Program-made: the position numbers and the translations under genes
The notes under the pieces: generated by a model
What the model was told of the DNA's origin: nothing
Database searches by the model: none
Seen by the model: the letters and a program-made list of their open reading frames with translations, nothing else
Part shown: positions 25,152 through 34,400 of the stretch, in pieces
Position numbering within the stretch: the stretch's first letter is position 1
Layout of the letters: every line of letters begins with the position of its first letter
Assembly (NCBI GenBank): GCA_031395485.1
Contig: JANNUS010000016.1
Location: 133,339 to 197,338, forward strand
From: UBA2336 sp031395485
GTDB lineage: Bacteria; Bacteroidota; Bacteroidia; Cytophagales; Cyclobacteriaceae
Reading direction: 5' to 3'
DNA length: 64,000 nt

Positions 25152-26042
25152 TTAATCAACGATCGACTTTCTCATTTTTGCTACAATAATTGATATCTGT
25201 GCAAGGTTCTTATCGGTTAATACCAAGTCGGCACGATTCTTATGAATTTGTTCTTCGATGTTAAGGGAAGCATAGGCCTTCTCAAGTTCCTGTAGGTCAG
25301 AAACCATACCTGTTACTGGATCAGTCTGCTCAACCGCAGTCAACATTTTTAAAAGATCAGTAACGGATTTTTTTTGATTCAACACAACCTGCATTAACGG
25401 AGTTAGAATAAGGTTGCGGGCATCATCTGGCAGGATGTTTTTCGGATATGAATTTATTAAACCAGTAGAAATATGAAGACCTTCTACAAAACTTCCTGCC
25501 ACTACCATGGCCGCTAGTTTGTTACGGCTGTCGTCCTTCAAGAATTTTTCTGTTTGTTGAACGGTCTCATTCAATAGGTTTGCTAATGAATCTTTTTGCG
25601 ATATGTTGGCCTCAAAACGTTTAAGAATCTCAATATCAAAAGTTCCAATTACCCCTAAATTATCCGCTAGCGTTTTACAGGAGTTCAAATAGTCAATAGC
25701 TTCCTGAGTTTTATCGTATGAGGTTAAATACCCAATATCAGCTGTATAGACTCCCAAATTCATCGCGGCCTTATCGGTACGACTAGCGTACTGATCGGTC
25801 TTTGTACGAGGGTTTACCAAACTCTCATCATACTCAGCACCAGTCGCTTGCAATAGGTACGGTATTTCGGTTGGAGAAGGAATATTATAGATAACCTCTT
25901 CTATTTGCTTTTGCAGGCTTCCTTCGGCTTCCTTGAATTCATCTGAATTATTGCCCTTATCGCTTCCGGACGACCCACAAGAAGCCAGGCACATAACAAT
26001 AAACATACTCAGAGCAAGAAAAAGTGATCTTTTAAAGTTCAT
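25152..26042 (-). CDS. Lipoprotein of unknown function
   Basis: 296 residues with a lipobox (LASC, Cys22) followed by a Ser/Gly/Asn linker and a long, mostly helical body (about 40-290) with many Asp, Leu and Lys. I do not recognise a domain. It is probably anchored in the outer or inner membrane. Its neighbours (exporter, two response regulators) do not define a role. Confidence 0.75.
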   Translation of the reverse strand: MNFKRSLFLALSMFIVMCLASCGSSGSDKGNNSDEFKEAEGSLQKQIEEVIYNIPSPTEIPYLLQATGAEYDESLVNPRTKTDQYASRTDKAAMNLGVYTADIGYLTSYDKTQEAIDYLNSCKTLADNLGVIGTFDIEILKRFEANISQKDSLANLLNETVQQTEKFLKDDSRNKLAAMVVAGSFVEGLHISTGLINSYPKNILPDDARNLILTPLMQVVLNQKKSVTDLLKMLTAVEQTDPVTGMVSDLQELEKAYASLNIEEQIHKNRADLVLTDKNLAQISIIVAKMRKSIVD

Positions 26043-26183
26043 AATAGCATTCTGGTTTAGACATTCAATTTTAACATTTTTTTCCAGCTTTGAAACGAAT
26101 GAAAAGTAATTTTAAGTGATTTTTTCCGCTTTACCTGACTTTTTTATTAAGTTTATATAGATGGCCTAATAGCCTCTCAAATA

Positions 26184-26582
26184 ATGCTAGACATGGTTGA
26201 CACTACAGTACTAATTGACGACAGCGATATTGATCTTTTCATCCAGCGAAGATTTCTGGAGGTATATCAATTTTCAAAAAACCTTATAAGTTATAAATCT
26301 GCTGAAGCAGCCCTTACTTGGCTCGGTAACACAAACGGAGATTCGCCCCCTGATGTCATCTTTCTCGACTTAAATATGCCAAATATAGATGGCTTTGGGT
26401 TTTTGGATAGCTTTAGAAACTTACCTCAAAAAATTCAGGATAAATCTCGCATTGTAGTGCTTACAAGCTCAAATAGCCAAAAAGATCGCGACCTTGCATT
26501 CAGTTATAAAAATGTAATTCAGTTCGTGACCAAACCGCTTAAACAAGCTGACATTGAGGAACTCAAACGGATTGTTATTTGA
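26184..26582 (+). CDS. Single-domain response regulator (REC only)
   Basis: 132 residues, one receiver domain: acidic pair Asp12-Asp13, phosphoacceptor Asp62 (VIFLDLNMPNIDG), the switch region VVLTSSNS, and the conserved Lys in FVTKPL. No output domain, so it probably relays phosphate or binds a partner, as CheY-like proteins do. It converges on the LytTR regulator gene, with their stops adjacent (26582 and 26583). The start could be the second ATG at 26193. Confidence 0.92.
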   Translation: MLDMVDTTVLIDDSDIDLFIQRRFLEVYQFSKNLISYKSAEAALTWLGNTNGDSPPDVIFLDLNMPNIDGFGFLDSFRNLPQKIQDKSRIVVLTSSNSQKDRDLAFSYKNVIQFVTKPLKQADIEELKRIVI

Positions 26583-27344
26583 TTAGCGATCAAGCCACTG
26601 TTTAAATTCCTGCACACGTTCGCGCGCAACAATTACATCGCCATCAAGTGAATTTTTCAATTTCAATTTAAGCCGGCTATTTGTGTATGCGATTATATCC
26701 TGTATTGCTTCTGCCCGCACAAAATATTTTCTGTTTACCCGAAAATAGACTAGAGGGTCAATCATATCCTCAAGTTGCTCTAGCGTAAAATCAACTATAT
26801 GATTGCGATTTTCATGTGTATGACAAAATGTGGCTTTGTCTTGACTATAAAAATATAGTATATCCTTTACTTCGATTGTTCGTAGGTGCTCACCGACTTT
26901 AATAACAAAACGCTCCTTATGCTTTTTCGAAAGTTTTTGAACTACATCCCCTATGCTCGTAAGCAATTTGCGGGTGTCATCACTGTTGCGGGTAAGAGTC
27001 TCTAATTTTCTAAGTGCAAGCTGAAGGTCATTCTTATCAACTGGTTTAAGAATATAATCAATGCTATTGACCTTAAATGCTTTCAGTGCATATTCATCGT
27101 AGGCAGTTGTAAAAATTACGGGGCATCTTACTTCACACTGTTCGAATATCTGAAAACTAGTTCCATCGGCCAGCTGAATATCCATGAGTGTAAGGTCAGG
27201 TGATAGGTTATTTTTAAACCATTGCACTGATTTTTTTACAGAATCAATTTTATCCAAAATGCGAGCATCTGGCAGTAATTCCAGCACAAGCATTTCAATT
27301 CGCTTAGCTGCCAGTGGCTCATCTTCTATAATTAGAATATTCAA
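26583..27344 (-). CDS. LytTR-family response regulator
   Basis: 253 residues: a receiver domain (about 1-120) with phosphoacceptor Asp55 (LTLMDIQLADG) and a LytTR DNA-binding domain (about 145-250; LYFYSQDKATFCHT and YFRVNRKYFVRAEAI). It activates or represses target genes on phosphorylation by its kinase. Its start overlaps the kinase stop by four bases, so the kinase is translated first and the pair is coupled. Confidence 0.93.
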   Translation of the reverse strand: MNILIIEDEPLAAKRIEMLVLELLPDARILDKIDSVKKSVQWFKNNLSPDLTLMDIQLADGTSFQIFEQCEVRCPVIFTTAYDEYALKAFKVNSIDYILKPVDKNDLQLALRKLETLTRNSDDTRKLLTSIGDVVQKLSKKHKERFVIKVGEHLRTIEVKDILYFYSQDKATFCHTHENRNHIVDFTLEQLEDMIDPLVYFRVNRKYFVRAEAIQDIIAYTNSRLKLKLKNSLDGDVIVARERVQEFKQWLDR

Positions 27345-28360
27345 TTTCTGGGGGGTATTATCGGTAACTTTACTAAAAATTTATTGTCCGCCTGTTCAAT
27401 CGCTACTTTCGTATCGCATAAAAACTCATATCGCTTGCAAATATTCTCTAAGCCTAGCCCCGATGATGTCTCCCCTATCTGTAATTTCTTCTGAAGATTA
27501 TTCTCTACCATGATAAAGCCTTCATCACTATAGATTTTAATATGCAGATTATTTTCTTCTGACACTTCATTATGTTTTACCGCATTTTCAATTAGCATTT
27601 GCAGCGCTAGTGGCGCTACCATGGTATTTAAACCATTCAATGAAAGTTCTATGGAGAGTTTATCGCCAAAACGTATCTGCTGTAAATAAATATATGAATT
27701 TAGAAATTTAACCTCCTCTTCAAGCGACACCACTTCTTTATCACGCGTGTCTAACACATACCGGTAAACCTCAGAAAGTTGTTTAATAAATTTCACAGCC
27801 TTATCCTGATCTTCATAAACCAGATTTGTTAAGGCATTTAAACTGTTGAATAGAAAGTGTGGGTTTACCTGGCTCTTAAGATTTTCATACGTGGCCACCA
27901 TACTCTCTTTGGCGTATCGTTCTGCATTCACGGCCGACTGCTTCCATTGAAGCAAGAATTCCCGACCGTGCATAAATAGCGAGATTAAAAAAGTAATAAT
28001 CAACGAAATGGCGACAAACTCTTTGTAACTACTGAACTTAATGTCCCAAGCAAACTCCCACGACTTTAGAAGCCCAATGGCCACCAGAATGGTAAAGACT
28101 ACCGTGGAGATAACCCCTACAATTAATCGCTTTACAGGATAATCAACCCATGAAATTTGTTTGCTGATATAATGCGTTAACTCACTATTACCAATCCACA
28201 TGATAGACCACATAACAGAAGAGAAAAAAGCTGTTACTAAAAATTTACTACCATCGTGTGAACATGACGAGCATGAAAAATACGTTACCGTGCTGGCCCC
28301 TATCACCGAAAAAACTATAACCTTCCAGTACCCCTCTTTTTGAAATCGATTTTCAGCCAT
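27341..28360 (-). CDS. LytS-like sensor histidine kinase
   Basis: 339 residues: four membrane helices (about 12-30, 42-60, 78-98, 115-132) then a His_kinase domain with the phosphoacceptor His168 in SQVNPHFLFNSLNALTNL, and a HATPase domain (about 235-335; LALQMLIENAVKHN is the N box, and GLGLENICKRY the G box). There is no periplasmic sensor domain; the membrane helices themselves likely sense the signal. A cysteine cluster (SCSSCSH, about 29-35) in the first loop could bind a metal or sense redox. Partner is the LytTR regulator. Confidence 0.92.
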   Translation of the reverse strand: MAENRFQKEGYWKVIVFSVIGASTVTYFSCSSCSHDGSKFLVTAFFSSVMWSIMWIGNSELTHYISKQISWVDYPVKRLIVGVISTVVFTILVAIGLLKSWEFAWDIKFSSYKEFVAISLIITFLISLFMHGREFLLQWKQSAVNAERYAKESMVATYENLKSQVNPHFLFNSLNALTNLVYEDQDKAVKFIKQLSEVYRYVLDTRDKEVVSLEEEVKFLNSYIYLQQIRFGDKLSIELSLNGLNTMVAPLALQMLIENAVKHNEVSEENNLHIKIYSDEGFIMVENNLQKKLQIGETSSGLGLENICKRYEFLCDTKVAIEQADNKFLVKLPIIPPRN

Positions 28361-28373
28361 ACTATAGTGAGAT

Positions 28374-28402
28374 AAAAGGCCTGACGGTTTTCCACCAGAC
28401 CT
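28374..28402 (-). terminator. Terminator after the TPR-like gene (minus strand)
   Basis: Read on the minus strand, an eleven-pair stem (AGGTCTGGTGG with CCGTCAGGCCT, some G-U pairs) has an AAAA loop and is followed by TTTT. It separates the receptor/TPR unit from the kinase gene. Confidence 0.7.
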
Positions 28403-28423
28403 GAAAACTGAACATTAAACTAA

Positions 28424-29077
28424 TCAATTGCACTTACTTTTCAATCCTTCCGCCATCCCTTTTCCCCATTGCGGAGCCAAGGCATTATCAGATTTGTAGG
28501 TGTCGAATTTTTCCAGTGCTTTGGTAAGTGTTCCACAAGCTTCGCTGGTAGATGCTCCAAAAAACTGTGCAGTTCCATATTGCATCTGCGCTAATAAGGA
28601 CAACGCACGCGGATTTTCTGGATTCATAGCAACGGCTTTTCCGAAAGACTGAAATGCCATACCTGAATACTGTTGTCCGCGTGAAGCAGGGTCAACCGTA
28701 ACGCGAATCATGTGTACGAATCCTTCTAATGCAATAATCTCAGAGTCATTAGGTTGCAAGGCTTTTGCCTTTTCAATTGATTTAAGCGCAAGGTCAAGAT
28801 AGGTATCCTTAGTAGCGGCCACCATTTCCCGATTCGCCATCATCACATACCCAAACGATGCGTAATAGTATGGCTCCCACTTTGTCTTTTCAGCTTCGCC
28901 AATGCGTTCGAAAGAATTTACAGCATTTTGAATGTCAGCAATATTTTGCGAGGTATAAACGACTTCAGTATTCTTTTGCATGGTTTCGATGTACTTATCG
29001 CCATTCGCAAAAGCAAGTTTCGATGCCAGCAATAAACAAGTTGCTAATAGTAAGGGAATGATGTTTAGTTTTTTCAT
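28424..29077 (-). CDS. Exported TPR-like repeat protein
   Basis: 217 residues with a signal peptide (about 1-24, ending KLAFA) and helical repeats that look like tetratricopeptide units, for example LALKSIEKAKALQPNDSEIIALEGFV (given here only in part by pattern: Ala/Leu spacing near 90-115) and a second unit near 145-165 (FGKAVAMNPENPRAL). No catalytic motif. It follows the TonB receptor gene by 19 bases and probably acts in the periplasm with that receptor, as an accessory protein. Confidence 0.78.
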   Translation of the reverse strand: MKKLNIIPLLLATCLLLASKLAFANGDKYIETMQKNTEVVYTSQNIADIQNAVNSFERIGEAEKTKWEPYYYASFGYVMMANREMVAATKDTYLDLALKSIEKAKALQPNDSEIIALEGFVHMIRVTVDPASRGQQYSGMAFQSFGKAVAMNPENPRALSLLAQMQYGTAQFFGASTSEACGTLTKALEKFDTYKSDNALAPQWGKGMAEGLKSKCN

Positions 29078-29096
29078 AATTTTTATCGTTTAAATT

Positions 29097-31250
29097 TTAA
29101 AGTGTTGGTAGTTGATTAATTGTTTTTTCTTTTGAGAGCGTTATAAAAATTCCAAGAAATAAAAACCGAGGTGCAGGTTGCCGTATGGCTCTGCTGGCAT
29201 ACATTCCATTCATGTCAGCCGTGTCGCTAAATTCATAATTAAAAATATTATCGCGGCCAAGCACATTCGTACACGATACGTATACAATGACCTGCGAAGT
29301 AGGCAAGTAACTGACGTTTAAACTTAAATCCTGATAAGCCTTTGTTTTTCCGCCATTGAACGTATCCATATTTGGATCGTTGTATGGCCGACCACTCGTA
29401 TAGGAGTATGTCATACCAATTTGTGATTTAAGCTTGCTGATAAAATGCTTATACACCACTGAAAAATTATGAGCAGACGCAAATGAAGGCATGACCGAGT
29501 ACGGGGTACCTAGATAATCGCGCTCAGTATCCAGATAAGAATAGGAAATCCAATAGTCAATATTTTTAATGCTGCGGTTATCACGCCAGAATAATTCAAT
29601 TCCTTTTGCAAAACCTGTTCCATTATTGGTTAAATCAGCCTCATCACCGTTTCTGAACTTAACAAGGTCATTATACTTCTTATAATATGTTTCAATCCTA
29701 AACGTACGGTTATTGGTAACACGTTGGTAATTGAGAATATAATGATCCGCTTTCTCAGACTCGAGTGAATTGTTTACCCGTAGCCATTCATTTTTAGGGG
29801 ATTGACGAAACTTACCATACGCTAACGATACCTGGCCAACATCACCCGTTTTGTAGGCCATGGAAATTCGTGGATCAACCGAAACGTTGTTTAATAGACT
29901 ATTGTATTCAAGCCTTGCACCTCCACGCGTAACAAACGCATTGCTCGCAAATACATCCGCCTCAGCAAAGCCTGAAGTAATTACTTCCGTAAAACCATTT
30001 TCAAAAGGCGCAGCATTTTCAGGATTGAATGATTGGGTATAGTCGCGTTGCAAAACCTCTGCTCCGGTTCTAACTTCTAAATGATCTGACAGCGAACCTT
30101 CCACTACCATTTTCATATGTATACCCTGATCCGTCTCTACAATTTGGTCATCATCAATAAAAGAATCATTCTGATTAAAGGTGTATGACAAGCCACCACG
30201 CACCGACCATTTCTCATTCAGCGATTGTTTATAGAATCCATTTAGATAATAATAATTATTTGTTAGATCATACAGTTGCGTCAAGCTGTAATCATTGATG
30301 TCATGATTGTATAACGAGAAATTGGTCGTGTTAAAGTTTCCAAAAAACTTTACCATCCCGTCTTTTCCAACCTGCTGACGAAACGCTGTACTTCCTTCGA
30401 GCGAAACAGGAGCATCCTTCCAGTCAACCTCTTGATTAATCAAACCAAAATACGGTTGAATGTTTGTGTATTGAATTTTCCCAGCAATAGAACCTTTATT
30501 CCATGCTTGTGTGTGTGCAACATCACCACCTACCGAAAGTAATCCAATATCGGTACGGGTTGCTTCTGATTTATCTCTTGAATCAAGAACTAATGCCGAT
30601 GAAAGGGCCTGTCCATACTCTGCTGAATATCCTCCGGTGCTAAAACTTGTTCCTTTAAACATGAAAGGAAGAAATCTTCCCCGTGAAGGCGTGCTGGGCC
30701 CAGAAGGACTATACGCATCCATCACGACCAAGCCATCAATGAACGTACGGGTTTCGTTACCTTCACCACCACGCACAAATAATCGCCCGCTCTCACCTAC
30801 TTTTTGAGTTCCCGGTAACGTGTTAAGCGCGCCAGCAATATCAGCGGTAGCACCGGCAGTTGTGGCAATATCTATAGCACGAAAAATGGTTCTACGTGAT
30901 TCATCGCTTGCTGCAAAAGATCCGGCAGAAATAGTAACAGCTTGCAATTCATTGATCGTCTCTTTTAATGAAGTCTCTATTTTCACTTCACTGCCATTCA
31001 GAATTATTTCCGTTTCAAAATTCTTGTATCCCACGAAAGTGATGACAATGATTCTCGTCCCGGTTTCAGTGGTCGTGAATTCAAATTTTCCATCCGCATT
31101 CGTACTGGCACCATCGTACGAATCTTTAATCGAAACGTTAGCCCCTGGGATACCATCTTCATTTTCATCCGTTACCCGGCCGGAGAGTTTAGTCTGCCCA
31201 AAGCAAACCTCCGACACCAGAATAAATAAGATTGATAGAATTGATTTCAT
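29097..31250 (-). CDS. TonB-dependent receptor
   Basis: 717 residues: signal peptide (about 1-19), a carboxypeptidase-regulatory-like domain (about 20-105; LSGRVTDENEDGIPGANVSI), plug (about 110-220; VGESGRLFVRGGEGNETRTFIDG) and the barrel, ending in the C-terminal tail KTINQLPTL. The extra tail after the last strand is slightly unusual. It is the first gene of a leftward two-gene unit with the TPR-like protein. Substrate unknown. The region upstream (31251-31486) is shared with leuS transcribed the other way. Confidence 0.9.
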   Translation of the reverse strand: MKSILSILFILVSEVCFGQTKLSGRVTDENEDGIPGANVSIKDSYDGASTNADGKFEFTTTETGTRIIVITFVGYKNFETEIILNGSEVKIETSLKETINELQAVTISAGSFAASDESRRTIFRAIDIATTAGATADIAGALNTLPGTQKVGESGRLFVRGGEGNETRTFIDGLVVMDAYSPSGPSTPSRGRFLPFMFKGTSFSTGGYSAEYGQALSSALVLDSRDKSEATRTDIGLLSVGGDVAHTQAWNKGSIAGKIQYTNIQPYFGLINQEVDWKDAPVSLEGSTAFRQQVGKDGMVKFFGNFNTTNFSLYNHDINDYSLTQLYDLTNNYYYLNGFYKQSLNEKWSVRGGLSYTFNQNDSFIDDDQIVETDQGIHMKMVVEGSLSDHLEVRTGAEVLQRDYTQSFNPENAAPFENGFTEVITSGFAEADVFASNAFVTRGGARLEYNSLLNNVSVDPRISMAYKTGDVGQVSLAYGKFRQSPKNEWLRVNNSLESEKADHYILNYQRVTNNRTFRIETYYKKYNDLVKFRNGDEADLTNNGTGFAKGIELFWRDNRSIKNIDYWISYSYLDTERDYLGTPYSVMPSFASAHNFSVVYKHFISKLKSQIGMTYSYTSGRPYNDPNMDTFNGGKTKAYQDLSLNVSYLPTSQVIVYVSCTNVLGRDNIFNYEFSDTADMNGMYASRAIRQPAPRFLFLGIFITLSKEKTINQLPTL

Positions 31251-31371
31251 TGACTTCTTTTTGTGCGATTACACGGTAAAGATTGGGCACGCAAATGGGC
31301 TTTTATAAAAGGAGTTACCAGGGTGTAGTATGAGAAGGATGAACTGTTGATTTTAGATTCTTAAGAGTTGG

Positions 31372-31386
31372 ACACTTTGAAAGTGT
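31372..31386. repeat. Small perfect palindrome upstream of leuS
   Basis: ACACTTT, one G, AAAGTGT. It lies in the divergent TonB receptor / leuS region. It could be a regulator site or another short mobile palindrome. Confidence 0.5.
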
Positions 31387-31425
31387 ATGACACCTCAAAA
31401 TTTGGCTGAGTTTGCTATTTTTGCA

Positions 31426-31463
31426 CCTCACCCTAAATCCATCTCCAAAAGGATAGGGACTTT
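31426..31463. repeat. Degenerate copy of the DUF559-cassette end repeat, in the leuS leader
   Basis: The string CCTCACCCTAAATCC followed by ATCTCCAAAAGGATAGGGAC has the same plan as the inverted ends of the cassette inside leuS (CCTCACCC, then a TCTCC...GGAGA hairpin with G-rich end). It lies just before the GTG start at 31487, without a nuclease gene next to it. Confidence 0.6.
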
Positions 31464-31486
31464 ATATACGATCAAATTGTAAGACA

Positions 31487-34400
31487 GTGGCCGAGTACAG
31501 CAAAGAAGAGATTAAGCGCATAGAAGAAAAATGGCGAATCGAATGGAAAAACCGTGAGGTATATAAAGTCTCGAACGATTCCAAAAAGCCTAAATTCTAT
31601 GTTTTGGATATGTTTCCGTACCCATCCGGTGCCGGACTGCACGTAGGCCACCCACTGGGCTATATCGCGTCAGATATCGTTGCACGCTACAAGAGACTTA
31701 AAGGGTTTAATGTACTTCACCCGATGGGGTTTGACGCCTTCGGATTACCAGCTGAACAGTATGCTATTGAACATGGCATTCACCCGGCTACTTCTACCTC
31801 CCAAAATATTGAGAACTTCAAAAAGCAATTAGCCAACATCGGCTTTTGCTATGACTGGAGTCGCAAAGTACAAACCTGCGATCCTAAATACTACAAATGG
31901 ACACAATGGATTTTTCTTCAAATCTTTGATAGCTGGTATAACCGGAAGAAAGAAAAAGCAGAAAGAGTAGCGGAGTTGGTCTCAATCTTTGAAAAAGAAG
32001 GAAATGCAAACCACCCAGTTCCGAATTCAAAATTTGAAATTCAAAATTTTAAAGCTGTTGAGTGGAAATCATTCGATGATAAAAATAAACAAGAGATTTT
32101 AATGCAGTACCGCCTTGCCTATCTGGCGCACACGGATGTAAACTGGTGTGAGGCATTGGGAACTGTATTGGCAAATGATGAAGTCATTAATGGTGTTAGC
32201 TATCGCGGAGGCTTTCCTGTAGTAAAAAAGCAAATGCGCCAGTGGAGTCTACGCATTACAGAATATGCCGAGCGACTACTACAGGGGTTAGATAAAATTG
32301 ACTTCAGTGATTCCATGAAGGAGATTCAGCGCAATTGGATTGGGAAGAGTGTTGGGGCGAGAATTGATTTTGACCTCACCCCTGGCCCCTCTCCGGAGGA
32401 GAGGGGAAGTGCTTCGGGAGAAATTTATGCTCAGGATTTTATTTTTACTACTGACGAGCGTACATGGAAATCACAAAAAGAGAATGCTAGAGATAACCGG
32501 AAGAGCCCAACAGAAGCAGAAGAGAAATTTTGGCAGTCCGTTCGCAACAGCAATCTTGGTTTCAAATTCAGAAGGCAACATGCTATCGGTCGATTTATTG
32601 TTGACTTTGTTTGTATAGAGAAGAAACTAGTAGTTGAAATTGACGGAGCAATTCATGATTCACAAAAAAAGGAAGATGAAGAACGTACACTGATCATTCA
32701 AGATGCAGGCTTCAAGGTAATCCGATTCTCTAATGAGGAGGTGCTGAAGAATCTTGAAGTGGTCTTACAAGAAATTAGAATGGAGCTCTCCTCCCCCTCT
32801 CCTCTGGAGAGGGGGCCGGAGGGTGAGGTCCTAACCGTATTCACCACCCGCCCCGATACCATTTTCGGAGTAGACTTCATGGTATTGGCACCTGAACACG
32901 ACTTGGTGAAAAAGATTACCAGTGCATCGCAACAGACAGAGATTGATAAATATCTAAAATACGTTGAAAGCCGTTCGGAAGTAGATCGCATGGCGGAAGT
33001 GAAGAAGATCACAGGTGCATTTACGGGTGCTTTTGCCGTTAATCCATTCAATGGAAGAGAAGTTCCTATTTGGATCAGTGAATACGTATTAGTAGGATAT
33101 GGCACGGGCGCCATTATGGGTGTGCCGAGCGGTGATGAACGCGATCATAAGTTTGCTAAGCACTTCAAACTGCCAATCACAAACATCATCGGATCGCATT
33201 ATAATGGTGAAGAAGCAAATCCAACCAAGGATGCCATTCTTGAAAACTCTGACTTCCTAAATGGCATGGTCATGCACAAGGCAATTGATGTTGTGATTCA
33301 AAAGCTTGAAGAAAAAGGAATTGGTAAGCGCCAGGTAAATTATAAAATGCGCGATGCTGGCTGGAGTCGTCAGCGGTATTGGGGTGAACCCTTCCCGGTA
33401 ACATATCGTGAGGATGTTCCGTATGCAATGAAGGACGAAGAACTTCCATTAGAGCTACCGCCATCTGATAATTTTAAATCGGCTGGTAATGGAGAAGGTC
33501 CGTTAGCGAATCTTACTGACTGGATCAATTTTGCTCCCAATCAAAAACGCGACAGCAACACCATGCCTACTCATGCGGGTGCTGCATGGTACTTTTTGAG
33601 ATACATGGATCCGCACAATGACACTGCCTTTGCTGATAAAAAAGCATTGGACTATTGGCAACAGGTGGATGTCTACATTGGTGGCTCCGAACATGCAGTT
33701 GCTCATTTATTATACTCCAGACTGTGGATAAAAATTCTTCACGATCTTGGCTATATAAAATTTGATGAGCCGTTTAAGAAGTTGATTAATCAGGGAAAAA
33801 TTACGGGCGATTCGAGATTTGTTTATCGTGTTCGAGGAACGAATCGCTTTGTTTCAGCTGGCTTAAAAGGCAATCACCAAACAGACGAACTACATGTTGA
33901 TGTTAATATTGTCAATGGATTAGAATTGGACACTGAAGCCTTCAAAAAATGGAAACCAGACTTTGCTAATGCTGAATTCATTTTGGAAGATGGCAAATAC
34001 ATCTGCGGATCGGCTATTGAAAAAATGAGCAAATCGTATTTCAATGTTGTCAACCCTGATGAAATCATAAACAACTATGGAGCCGACACCCTTCGCATGT
34101 ACGAAATGTTCCTCGGTCCGTTAGAGCAATCCAAACCCTGGAATACGAATGGTATTGACGGTGTATTTAAATTTTTGAGAAGATTTTGGAATTTATTCCA
34201 TGATAGTACAGGAAACTTCACCGTGAGTGATGTTGAGCCATCGCGCGATGAATTAAAAGTGTTTCATAAGACCATCAAGAAGATTGAACACGATATAGAT
34301 AACTATTCATTCAATACATCGGTAAGTGAATTCATGATTTGCGCGAACGAATTAAGTTCTATGAAAAGCAACCTGCCTACCGGACAGGCAGGTAAGCGAA

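Noticed and set aside
31426..31463. T-box or other leader riboswitch before leuS
   Set aside because: The leader is short, lacks T-box bases, and the hairpin is better explained by the repeat family.
32372..32830. Intein in leuS
   Set aside because: No Cys/Ser at the left junction, no HN at the right junction and no splicing blocks; the content is a DUF559 domain between palindromes.
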